Below, in pieces: positions 43,214 to 50,947 of a stretch of 64,000 nucleotides of DNA. Position 1 is the first letter of the stretch. Each line of letters starts with the position of its first letter. The position numbers were made by a program, and so were the translations under genes. The notes below the pieces were generated by a model. The model did not search any database and was not told the origin of the DNA. It saw only the letters and a list, made by a program, of their open reading frames with translations. Source of the DNA: JAHEEL01 sp963836085 (GTDB taxonomy: Bacteria > Actinomycetota > Acidimicrobiia > Spongiisociales > UBA5794); assembly GCA_963836085.1 (NCBI GenBank), contig CAWIHT010000014.1, positions 62,001 through 126,000 on the forward strand. The letters are read 5' to 3'.

Positions 43214-43331
43214 ATTCCTTCCCCTCAGGGGAAGGTGCAGCGCCCCCATGGCGCTGACGGGAGGGGCCTCTCGAGTTCGTGGAGAGGCAGGGGCATCCGC
43301 GAGGCGCCACCTCCCGCTGACGGGGAGGAAT
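43214..43331 (-). repeat. Dispersed multi-hairpin element, copy 5 (compact, inverted)
   Basis: A complete short copy in reverse orientation: ATTCCTTCCCCTCAGGGGAAGG at the left, a CAGCGCC/GGCGCTG hairpin, CCTCTCGAG arms and CTCCCGCTGACGGGGAG at the right end. It lies 14 bases after the dehydrogenase stop and 16 bases before the end of a convergent gene. Confidence 0.85.
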
Positions 43332-43347
43332 ACTCAGAACCAGCCCC

Positions 43348-44176
43348 CTACGGCGCGAGGACGCCCTGAACTTCGTCGACGTCGTACGACACGTTCACCG
43401 TTCGGCTGAGCGTGCCGAGATCGATCCAGGCACCGCCAATCCGATAGCGGCCCGACCAGGTGAACGTCGCTGTGATCGGATACGCCTCGAGCGTCGGATG
43501 GCAGTTCCCGCCGGACGGATGCTCCCGGCGATACTCCGCGTCGCACGTCTTGGTCGTGTAGGTGTGGATCACGGCTCCGTATGGATGCGCCGTCGCCTCC
43601 GCAGGCTCATACCTCCTCGAGGTTCCGTCGCCCCAGTCAACGGACAGCGAGGCGACGGCAGCCCGCACCTCCATGGTCCGTCCGTCGGGCAGGATCTCGG
43701 TGTGGGTGATGTCGGCAGGATCGGACGTGGCGAGGTAGGTGGGGAGACCGGTGATTCCCGCGGCAGGCGGTTCCAGCGACGGATCCGGGATTGCGAGCGG
43801 GAACGACCGGAAGATCCGCCACGCCAGATCCGTCGAGGGATCGGCAACGACCGGGCAGACCGGCGTCATCGTGGCGATCCAGATGACCGTCGGATCGTTC
43901 GCCGGATTCCACGCATCGATGCCGCCGACGACCGGTGACCAGTAGTGACAGTCGCCGCCGGTGGCATCGGTGGATTCGTAGAGGTAGCGGTTGGGGGGTC
44001 GTTCGCGGGGCGGGTCGGTGATGGGGCCCGGTGTCGTGCCGGTGGCGGAGCAGACGAAGCCTGGCTTCGTCTGTGTCGAACGAGCAGTCGTCGGCGTAGC
44101 TGCCAGCTGCCGGCCACCAGCTACCAGCCAGGAACAGACCTAGGGCGAGAACGGATGTGGTCCATCGCATGCCCAT
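43348..44176 (-). pseudogene. Secreted protein gene with a frameshift at a palindrome
   Basis: The start at 44176 gives a signal peptide ('TSVLALGLFLAGSWWPAAG') and 'ADDCSFDTD'. The conserved-looking body continues only in another frame: 'KPGFVCSATGTTPGP', 'YLYESTDATGGDCHYWSPVV', then 'SVDWGDGTSRRYEP' (PKD-like strand) and 'ITATFTWSGRYRIGG'. One extra base near 44057 accounts for the break. The site is inside a perfect palindrome (44051-44073). Corrected length is about 275 residues. No function assigned; cysteines suggest an extracytoplasmic folded protein. Confidence 0.65.
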
Positions 44177-44701
44177 CCCTCCCCCGCGTACGAAATACCC
44201 CAGTCCTCATTCGTGTCGCTCCAGGACCACCACAGATGGTCGAGCTCGCAGTCGGCCAGCGTCTCAACCCAGCTGAATTCCATAGCTCGCAGCCAAGCAA
44301 TCTGATCCGAATCATGGAGTGACGAGCAACGTCGGCGAGTCTCCACGATTGGCTCGGGCTACGAACTCGACCACTTCGAAGGCGCCCATGCTGCGCTCCA
44401 TGTACTCCTCGTTGGCGAAGAGGGACTGGAAGGCTTCGCGGTCGCCTTCGTAGAGGGCTTGGAGACGCCGCTCCTCGAGGTCTTGGAAGATCGCCTCGAT
44501 CTCCACCAGACGGTCCAACGTCGTCGTCGTTGCCACCGTCGTGGTCGTGGTGGTGGCCGGGGGAACCGTTGGTGTGACCGTGGTCGTGGTCGCAGATGTC
44601 GAAGGTGGTGTCGTTGCCGGGATCGCCTCGGTGGTGCACGCGGCGGCGGCAACCGTGAGAACGGCCACGGTTGCGAGCTTCCCCCTCATGTCGCACACCA
44701 T
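44140..44701 (-). pseudogene. Lipoprotein gene with a frameshift near its C-terminus
   Basis: 'MRGKLATVAVLTVAAAACTT' is a lipoprotein signal with lipobox A-A-A-C, followed by a long T-T-T/P linker and a helix ('VEIEAIFQDLEERRLQALYE'). After 'DSPTLLVT' the frame stops at 44312. The natural continuation is one base away: 'HDSDQIAWLRAMEFSWVETL', 'CELDHLWWSWSDTNED' and 'YAGEGWACDGPHPFSP', ending at 44140. One extra C near 44316 explains this. The end overlaps the start of the next frame-broken gene. The start is ATG 44701 or 44689. Confidence 0.6.
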
Positions 44702-44822
44702 ACGAAATCCGGAACGACCTTCATAGGGGGCGGGTAGACAGTTTTTCCCGGTCTGTCCTCGCTCCGGATCAAGGGCCATCCGGCCGGTGGCAACGATCGC
44801 GCGCGAAAGGCAGAATGGGGTC

Positions 44823-45827
44823 ATGCCGGCGAATCTGACGCCCGACTACAAGAAGGCCGAGGCCGCCTACCGGCGGGCCCGCGATCCGCAAGAACGGCTC
44901 GACCTCCTGCGGGAGATGCACCGGACGATCCCCAAACACAAGGGGACCGAACACCTCCGCGCCGACATCAAGACGAAGATCAAGGAACTCAACGACGAAC
45001 TCGCCGGCCCGGCCAAAGGCGGGGCTCGCAGCGGCCCGCCGACGTTCATCCACCCGGACGGTGCGGCCCAGGTTGCGATCATCGGCCCGCCGAACACCGG
45101 AAAGTCGTCGCTCCATGCAGCCCTCACGGGCTCGCACGCCCACGTCGGCGCCTACCCGTTCACCACGTTGTATCCCGAACCCGGGATGCTGACCGTCGAA
45201 GACGCCGCTATCCAACTCGTCGATCTTCCACCGATCTCTTCGCAGCACCCGATCCCCTGGATCGGCAACACCCTGCAGTCCGCCGACGGGGCGCTCTTCG
45301 TCATCGATCTCGGGCAGCCGGGCTGCGTAGAACAGATCGTGCAAGTCTGCGAGTTGCTCGCTGAGCGGCGGGTCACGCTGATCGGGAGCTGGGATCGGAC
45401 CGCCCTCAACGGAGACGACCCATTCGCCATTCGCATCCCAGCGCTGCTGATCGCGAACAAGGCAGACGCGATCCCCGACATCGAAGGCGACCTCGCCGTC
45501 TGCCGAGAACTCGGCGAACTCCACTTCCCAACTATGGCCGTCTCAGCGACGACCGGCGACGGCCTTGCTGAGATCGGCCGCTGGCTCTTCCGCAACCTCG
45601 AGATCGTGCGGGTGTACACCAAGGTGCCGGGCAAGGAACCGGATATGGATCGGCCATATACGGTCCGCCACGGAGCGACGGTCGGCGACGTGTCGCTGCT
45701 CGTGCACCGGGACCTCGCAGCGTCGTTCCACCACGCCAGGATCTGGGGCCGCGACTCCTACGCCGGCCAGCAGGTAGGCAAGGAACACATCGTCGAGGAC
45801 GGCGACATCCTCGAAATCCACGCCTAG
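44823..45827 (+). CDS. DRG/Obg-related GTPase with C-terminal TGS domain
   Basis: 334 residues. A helical N-terminus ('DYKKAEAAYRRARDPQERLD') precedes the G domain with G1 'IIGPPNTGKSSL', G3 'VDLPPI' (lacking the usual D-x2-G glycine) and G4 'NKAD'. The C-terminal TGS domain (about 265-334, 'VRHGATVGDVSLLVHRDLA') is complete. The DRG-like arrangement suggests a ribosome- or RNA-associated GTPase. A longer upstream frame is rejected because ATG 44823 begins the family-like helix. Confidence 0.85.
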   Translation: MPANLTPDYKKAEAAYRRARDPQERLDLLREMHRTIPKHKGTEHLRADIKTKIKELNDELAGPAKGGARSGPPTFIHPDGAAQVAIIGPPNTGKSSLHAALTGSHAHVGAYPFTTLYPEPGMLTVEDAAIQLVDLPPISSQHPIPWIGNTLQSADGALFVIDLGQPGCVEQIVQVCELLAERRVTLIGSWDRTALNGDDPFAIRIPALLIANKADAIPDIEGDLAVCRELGELHFPTMAVSATTGDGLAEIGRWLFRNLEIVRVYTKVPGKEPDMDRPYTVRHGATVGDVSLLVHRDLAASFHHARIWGRDSYAGQQVGKEHIVEDGDILEIHA

Positions 45828-45876
45828 CGCCGCGAACCCAGGGTTCTCCACCTCGTATGTGGCGCCGTGGGCCCAC
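45828..45876 (+). repeat. 49-base repeat, left copy of an inverted pair
   Basis: Starts with the first base after the GTPase stop. It matches the reverse complement of 47823-47871 at 45 of 49 positions. It contains GAACCCAGGGTTC and GTGGGCCCAC palindromes. Confidence 0.85.
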
Positions 45877-45931
45877 AGAATGAAGGGGAACCGCCGATCT
45901 CGATCAGGACTGGTCGTGGTACGGTCCCGCG

Positions 45932-47737
45932 ATGCGTGCACCTCGGCTCGTCGTCATTGGAACTCCCTCGATCGACCGTATCGAGATTCGCGGCGAGACC
46001 CTCTCAACCGTCGGCGGCTCGGGCTTCATCACCGCGGTGGCAGCACGCGTCACCGGTACCTCCGCCGGCCTCATCGCCCGCGTCCCCCGTCGGCTCCCAC
46101 CACGCATCGGCGCGGCATTCGCCCCGGGAGCGGTCGATGCCGGCGGTCTCGTCATCGTGGATGGAACACTCCCCGGCTTTCATATCTCCTATGACAACGA
46201 CGAATCGGCCACCTACCTGACCATCGAGTCGGGAGAGGAAGCCGATGTCAACGCCGGTGACCTCCCGCGACGCTGGCTCACCGCCGACTGGGTTCACATT
46301 GGGCCGCTCGCCGCATCAGCCGCCCAGCAGCTCGAATTCCTCAATGGACTCCTAGGGCGCGGCTACCGCGGCGGTCTCTCGGCCGGGACGTTCGGTCGTG
46401 CGGCATTCACCGAACCGGAAATCGTGCGCGATCTCTTCAACCGTGTCGACATGGCGTTCCTCAATAGAGACGAAGCCGACCGGATCTACCCGGTGGGGAT
46501 GCCGACGGACACCGTCGTCTGCGTCACCGAGGGACGCTCCGGGGTCCGTCGATGGGACGGCTCGAACTGGACGAAGTACCCGACCGTCGCCGTCACCGCT
46601 GTTGACCCGACGGGTGCCGGGGATGCCTTCGTCGGCGGCTATCTCGGCGGCATGTTGCTCGATGATCCGGATCCAGTCCGGCGTGGCCTCGAGACCGCGT
46701 CCCTCGTCGTGAGCGGCCCCGGCGCAGCGCCGCTGATCGAATCGCTACCCACCGAATCGGTAGTCGACGCCGACCCCGCGCCGGCGGTCGGCGGCACCGC
46801 TGTTGTAGATCTCGGACGAACCGCAGAGGTCGCGGCGCTCCTCGGCACCGCGGCCCGAACTGCCGCGCTGGACTTCTGCGGCTCCCCCTTCCCGGAACTT
46901 GGCGACACGAACGCCGTCGATGCCCTCACCGTCGGCACGCTCCACCAGTACGGCTTTTGGGAGGGCACCGACCACGGCTACGGCGGGCCGATGTGGGCCA
47001 CGATCGATGGAATCCGTCGGAAGGGATCCGACTTCATCTGGCATGCGTTCACGCGCGCCGCCGCCGCGGACCCGACGGTTCTCGACCCCGATCGCCTCGC
47101 CGCCGACCCCCTCTTGTTCGATGAGATCTGCGCGGCCGATGACGGCGTGTGTCCGATCCCGGATGTGAGTTCTCACCGGGTCCTCCAGCAGGCATACGGC
47201 GCGGCCATCGCCGACCTGGGTGGAATCTCGGCCGTCATCGATCGAGCGAACAGGGCACAGGACCCACTGGCAGCGTTTCTCGAGATCCTCACTTCGCTCC
47301 CCGGCTTCGGCGAAGATCCCCTGGCGAAGAAGGCCAATCTGCTGGCGCTGGTTCTCGCCAACCGTCCCGAGCACTTCCTCGATCTACGGGGCCCATCGGC
47401 GATCGCCCCCATCGTCGACTATCACATCATGCGGACGACGCTCCGGACCGGATGCGTAGCCATCGCCGACGGCGACATCCGGCAGCACCTGACGGACCGG
47501 ACCTGGGTTGGCTCCGCGGCCGAATCCAGCATCCGACTCGCTGCTCGCGATGCCATCAATGCACTGTGTGAGCACTCCGGCCTCGATGTTGCCGAGGTCG
47601 ACGGATTCCTGTTCAGCCTCGGCCGTCGCCTCTGCCTCGAGACGGAACCCCCGAGATGCGATGAGTGCCCGATCGAAGCCGCCTGCGGACGCGACATCGA
47701 TCTGTTCCAGCCGATCTTCCGGACGACTGCCTACTGA
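45932..47737 (+). CDS. PfkB-family kinase fused to a Qng1-like N-glycosylase domain with a four-Cys loop
   Basis: 601 residues. Residues 1 to about 290 form a PfkB/ribokinase domain, with 'TVGGSGFITAVAARVTGTSA' and the signature 'DPTGAGDAFVGGYLGGML' carrying the catalytic Asp. Residues about 310-590 resemble queuosine-phosphate N-glycosylase (Qng1, DUF2419): 'GPMWATIDGIRRKGSDFIWH', K-K-A-N-L-L where Qng1 has K-R-A-Q, 'IVDYHIMRTTLRTG' where it has A-D-Y-R-V-P-Q, and 'SAAESSIRLAARDAINAL' where it has E-x-E-I-R-A. A terminal C-x7-C-x2-C-x5-C ('CDECPIEAAC') looks like the Fe-S loop of MutY/Nth glycosylases. A kinase making the 5'-phosphate for the glycosylase would be a logical fusion. Confidence 0.75.
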   Translation: MRAPRLVVIGTPSIDRIEIRGETLSTVGGSGFITAVAARVTGTSAGLIARVPRRLPPRIGAAFAPGAVDAGGLVIVDGTLPGFHISYDNDESATYLTIESGEEADVNAGDLPRRWLTADWVHIGPLAASAAQQLEFLNGLLGRGYRGGLSAGTFGRAAFTEPEIVRDLFNRVDMAFLNRDEADRIYPVGMPTDTVVCVTEGRSGVRRWDGSNWTKYPTVAVTAVDPTGAGDAFVGGYLGGMLLDDPDPVRRGLETASLVVSGPGAAPLIESLPTESVVDADPAPAVGGTAVVDLGRTAEVAALLGTAARTAALDFCGSPFPELGDTNAVDALTVGTLHQYGFWEGTDHGYGGPMWATIDGIRRKGSDFIWHAFTRAAAADPTVLDPDRLAADPLLFDEICAADDGVCPIPDVSSHRVLQQAYGAAIADLGGISAVIDRANRAQDPLAAFLEILTSLPGFGEDPLAKKANLLALVLANRPEHFLDLRGPSAIAPIVDYHIMRTTLRTGCVAIADGDIRQHLTDRTWVGSAAESSIRLAARDAINALCEHSGLDVAEVDGFLFSLGRRLCLETEPPRCDECPIEAACGRDIDLFQPIFRTTAY

Positions 47738-47822
47738 CCGGTCGTACGGCTGTCCCGATTCGCAGATCGACGGCAGACGAGTGAACGCCACGAACCGTCG
47801 GCTCGTGGCGTTCACTCACTCC

Positions 47823-47871
47823 GTGGGCTCTCGGCGCCACATACGAGGCGGAGAACTCTGGGTTCGCGGCG
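47823..47871 (-). repeat. 49-base repeat, right copy of an inverted pair
   Basis: Reverse-complement partner of 45828-45876, directly after the stop of the minus-strand acidic membrane protein gene. Both copies therefore sit immediately 3' of a stop codon, in the gene's own orientation. Confidence 0.85.
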
Positions 47872-48198
47872 TTAGGACTCTTCGACGGCCTCTTCGATGG
47901 CCTCTTCGACCTCGAGGTCCTCGACGACCTCTTCGATCTCGGCTTCTTCGACGGCCTCTTCAACCATGTCGGCGATCTCGGGAGAGCGCTTCACGGCCGA
48001 AATGACGGCGTCCTGGATCTGAGCAACCTGCTCGTCGGACATGCGCCCGGCCAGCTTGAGGTCGAGGTATTCGCGGATCTCTTCTTCGGACATGCCGGAG
48101 AACTTCTGTTTCTGATTCACGACGAGCGCGACAATCGCGCCGATGCCGGCGGCAAGCACGATGAGGATCAGGGTCTTGAATGAGAACAATCGGCGCAT
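47872..48198 (-). CDS. Small membrane-anchored acidic protein
   Basis: 108 residues: basic start, one helix ('LILIVLAAGIGAIVALVV'), a short amphipathic part ('SEEEIREYLDLKLAG'), then about 40 residues that are almost only E, V, A and D, probably an exposed acidic helix. No known family. It lies next to the LapA-like gene in the same orientation (77-base gap), so the two may share a transcript. Confidence 0.7.
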   Translation of the reverse strand: MRRLFSFKTLILIVLAAGIGAIVALVVNQKQKFSGMSEEEIREYLDLKLAGRMSDEQVAQIQDAVISAVKRSPEIADMVEEAVEEAEIEEVVEDLEVEEAIEEAVEES

Positions 48199-48275
48199 GG
48201 GGGCTCCTTCGAGGTCAGTGACGCCCAGAGTCTAACGGTCGATAGGCACACCAAATCTCTGGCAGGCCCGGCTTG

Positions 48276-48539
48276 TCAGTCGTTCGACGAGCGTTTGCCC
48301 GCTCTCCGGCGCATGACCCAGCGCCAGACCCACCCAAGCAGTGCGCCGATGAGGATGAAGATCGCGATGACCGCCCATAGCGGCAGGTTGACACCCAGGA
48401 AGAGGAATTGAATCTCGACCGTGTCCCGGTTCTGATACACGAAGACTCCGAGCACGATCACCACAATGACCGTGACGATGAGGCCAATCCCGATTCGATC
48501 GTTCGAGACGCGGATGTTCTGAGGTTTGTCGTCGCTCAC
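48276..48539 (-). CDS. LapA-domain (DUF1049) membrane protein
   Basis: 87 residues with two helices ('IGLIVTVIVVIVLGVFVYQN', 'LPLWAVIAIFILIGALLGW') separated by the family's N-x-D-T-V-E-I-x-F-L loop and ending in a basic tail. GGAGG before GTG 48539 fixes the start. LapA/YciS-type proteins are linked to envelope assembly, but no specific role can be inferred here. Confidence 0.85.
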   Translation of the reverse strand: MSDDKPQNIRVSNDRIGIGLIVTVIVVIVLGVFVYQNRDTVEIQFLFLGVNLPLWAVIAIFILIGALLGWVWRWVMRRRAGKRSSND

Positions 48540-48634
48540 CAAGCCTCCATGGGGGCGTTGAAGGCATCGTATCAGAGCAGCCGGTCGCGGAAATCCGCGT
48601 GAATTGCACGCGTGTGATTTATCGTTCCTCCACC

Positions 48635-48724
48635 GTGGAGACACTAGGAATCATCATCGCTTGGTTGTTGATCGGCCTCATGGTCATGGGTTCCGCCGCC
48701 CTCTTCTGGGTATCGCAGCGCTAG
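48635..48724 (+). CDS. Possible 29-residue membrane miniprotein
   Basis: GTG 48635 opens a 29-codon frame whose product is one hydrophobic helix ('LGIIIAWLLIGLMVMG') with a short basic end. It ends 22 bases before a strong hairpin. No clear ribosome site precedes it, so the call rests on composition and context. Confidence 0.35.
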   Translation: METLGIIIAWLLIGLMVMGSAALFWVSQR

Positions 48725-48745
48725 CCAGTCGTCCGAGACGCGAAA

Positions 48746-48770
48746 CAGCCGGGATCCAAGATCCCGGCTG
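48746..48770. terminator. Bidirectional hairpin terminator downstream of infA
   Basis: CAGCCGGGATC, loop CAA, GATCCCGGCTG: an 11-pair perfect stem. On the minus strand it lies 45 bases after the infA stop and is followed by TTT, fitting an infA terminator. On the plus strand it follows the 29-residue frame. Confidence 0.75.
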
Positions 48771-48815
48771 CTCCTCAGACTCCCCGGGGAGACCCCGAGA
48801 AATCATCGTTATGTG

Positions 48816-49040
48816 CTAGCGATGTCTCCACACGATGCGACCTTTGGTCGGGTCGTAGGCCGAAACCTCGACTTCAACCTTGTCACCGGCGATGATTCGA
48901 ATCCCGCGGCCGCGCCGCATCTTTCCAGATGCTCGCGCAACAATCTCGAGACCGGAGTCGAGACGCACCTTGAACTCAGCGTTCCGGAGTGTCTCGACGA
49001 CCAGACCCTGTGTGCGGAATGTGTCGTCACCTCGTGCCAT
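48816..49040 (-). CDS. infA: Translation initiation factor IF-1
   Basis: 74 residues forming the S1/OB fold of IF-1: 'TQGLVVETLRNAEFKVRLDS', 'IVARASGKMRRGRGIRIIAG' and 'DPTKGRIVWRH'. It binds the 30S A site during initiation. It is not in the usual ribosomal protein cluster (no rpmJ/rpsM next to it); a co-directional RRM protein gene ends eight bases upstream of its start. Confidence 0.95.
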   Translation of the reverse strand: MARGDDTFRTQGLVVETLRNAEFKVRLDSGLEIVARASGKMRRGRGIRIIAGDKVEVEVSAYDPTKGRIVWRHR

Positions 49041-49048
49041 GAGAACCG

Positions 49049-49294
49049 CTACCGACGGGGACGGGCCTCGTTCACGGTAAGGGCGCGGCCCTCATGCTCG
49101 TGACCGTTGAGTTCTTCAATCGCCTTGTTGCCCTCTGCGGCATCCGGCATCTCGACGAAACCAAAACCGCGGGAGCGGCCGGTGTCACGATCGTTGATGA
49201 TCGCGGCAGAATCGACGGTACCGTACTGGCCGAAGAGCTGCTCGAGGTCGGCGTTGGTCGCGCGGAACGAAAGGTTCCCTACGAAGATGTTCAT
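49049..49294 (-). CDS. RRM-domain RNA-binding protein
   Basis: 81 residues, a single RRM with RNP2 'IFVGNLSF' and RNP1 'RGFGFVEM'. GGAGG precedes ATG 49294. Such small bacterial RRM proteins (cyanobacterial Rbp-like) bind RNA, often under cold or stress. It probably shares a transcript with infA. The 244 bases upstream are gene-free and may hold a long 5' leader. Confidence 0.93.
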   Translation of the reverse strand: MNIFVGNLSFRATNADLEQLFGQYGTVDSAAIINDRDTGRSRGFGFVEMPDAAEGNKAIEELNGHEHEGRALTVNEARPRR

Positions 49295-49538
49295 TACTAC
49301 TGCCTCCAATGGGCATCGGCTCACGGGCCACTGTGGCCCGCACACGGGCGGGTTCTGTCGACCTGCCCTCGAACCAACAAGTGCCACGGCGGCAGCGGAC
49401 ATCCCTCTGTGCACACGAACAATAGCCACTCTTCGCTCAAGTCGGCGATCCCGGCAGACAAATCCGCGTTCTTGTCCACGGCCCGCAGTCCGATAGCCGC
49501 CTCTCGCCGGTCACTTCTGCACCGGTAGGGTCCTCGCC

Positions 49539-50924
49539 ATGCCGTCTCCTGCATCGCAGCGCAACAACCCACGCACCATCTTTGGATGGGCGATGTACGA
49601 CTGGGCGAACTCCGCCTACATCACCGCAGGCAGCCTCATCTTCGCCATCTACTTCGGCGACACGATCTTTCCGGAAGAGGGTCTGACCCTGTTCGGCACG
49701 ACGGTCGGCGCTGAGGCTTTCTTCGGGATCATCGTCGGCGTCGGAGCGCTGCTCCTGTTCCTCGCCATGCCGATCCTCGGTGCCATCGCCGACTACTCGA
49801 ACTCGAAGCGGCGCCTCCTTCAGACGTTCGCCTACACCGGCGCGACCTTCGCAGTGCTGACGGCCGTCCCCGGTGCCGGCGATCTCGGACTCGCGGTCGT
49901 CGTCGCCCTTATGGCACAGGTCGGGTTCGTGTCGGCCAACGTGATGTACGAAGGGTTCCTCCCGGAGATCACCACGCCGGACACGATCGACCGCGTCTCG
50001 GCGAGGGGCTACGCCTTCGGATACGCAGGCGGCGGGATTCACCTCGTGCTCGCACTGGCGCTGCTGTTCTTCGCCGAACCACTCGGACTCGCCGAGACAA
50101 CCGCCCAACGGATCGTGATCGCGTCAGCGGGACTCTGGTGGGCAGGGTTCGCCACGTTCTCGTTCGCTCGACTCCGCGACACGGGAACCGCCAAGCCGAT
50201 CCCGGGCTGCGATCCAGGAACCTCGCTCCCCCGCACCTACGCCCGACTCGGCATCGACCGGACGTGGCGAACAACCCGCCAGCTCGCTGGATTCCCTCAC
50301 CTTCTTCTGTTCGTTGTTGCGTTCCTCTTCTACAACGACGGCGTCTCGACCGTGATCAAGATCACCCCCGTGTTCGCGTCGGAGACGCTTGATCTTTCGA
50401 GCACAACGATCGCAGCCGTGTTCGTCATCATCCAACTCGTTGCGTTCCTCGGGGCGCTCGCATTCGGATGGCTGGCGAGTCGCCTCGGTGCCAAGAGGGC
50501 GATTCTCGTCTCGATCGGCGGTTGGATCCTCGTAACGGTCGGTGGCTATCTCATGCCAACGGGCCAGGTGGCTCCGTTCCTCACGCTCGGTGTGCTCGCC
50601 GGACTCGTCCTCGGCGGCGTTCAAGCTCTGTCACGCTCGCTCTACGGATCGATGATCCCCGAAGAAGCGTCGGCCGAGTTCTTCGGCTTCTACTCGGTGT
50701 TCTCGAAGTTCAGCGCCATCCTCGGGCCGTTGATCTTCGCGGCCGTCGACATCGCTACTGGGTCCGCGAGGCTCTCGATTCTGTTCCTCACCGCCTTCTT
50801 CATCATCGGCGGCGCCCTGCTGTCTGCGGTCGACGTCGACAAGGCCCGCGCCTCCAGAACCAGGTGGAGACTCGATGCACCTACTCCCCCGCTGCAGCAA
50901 CAACCCCCGCCGGAACAGCGGTGA
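49539..50924 (+). CDS. UMF1/Atg22-type MFS transporter
   Basis: 461 residues, 12 helices. The N-terminal 'IFGWAMYDWANSAYITAG' is the UMF1-family mark, and 'MYEGFLPEITTPDTIDRVSA' and 'NDGVSTVIKITPVFASE' are also typical. Family substrates are poorly known, with amino-acid efflux in the fungal relative Atg22. Its stop codon lies in the left arm of a hairpin that reaches the next gene's start, so the two genes are probably linked. Confidence 0.9.
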   Translation: MPSPASQRNNPRTIFGWAMYDWANSAYITAGSLIFAIYFGDTIFPEEGLTLFGTTVGAEAFFGIIVGVGALLLFLAMPILGAIADYSNSKRRLLQTFAYTGATFAVLTAVPGAGDLGLAVVVALMAQVGFVSANVMYEGFLPEITTPDTIDRVSARGYAFGYAGGGIHLVLALALLFFAEPLGLAETTAQRIVIASAGLWWAGFATFSFARLRDTGTAKPIPGCDPGTSLPRTYARLGIDRTWRTTRQLAGFPHLLLFVVAFLFYNDGVSTVIKITPVFASETLDLSSTTIAAVFVIIQLVAFLGALAFGWLASRLGAKRAILVSIGGWILVTVGGYLMPTGQVAPFLTLGVLAGLVLGGVQALSRSLYGSMIPEEASAEFFGFYSVFSKFSAILGPLIFAAVDIATGSARLSILFLTAFFIIGGALLSAVDVDKARASRTRWRLDAPTPPLQQQPPPEQR

Positions 50925-50947
50925 TCGCAACTAGGTTGCGATCACCG
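50919..50947 (+). promoter_or_regulatory. 13-pair hairpin joining the UMF1 stop and APC start
   Basis: CGGTGATCGCAAC, loop TAG, GTTGCGATCACCG. The left arm contains the UMF1 TGA stop (50922-50924) and the right arm ends on the first base of the APC GTG start (50947). It occupies the whole intergenic space, leaving no free ribosome site. Confidence 0.65.
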
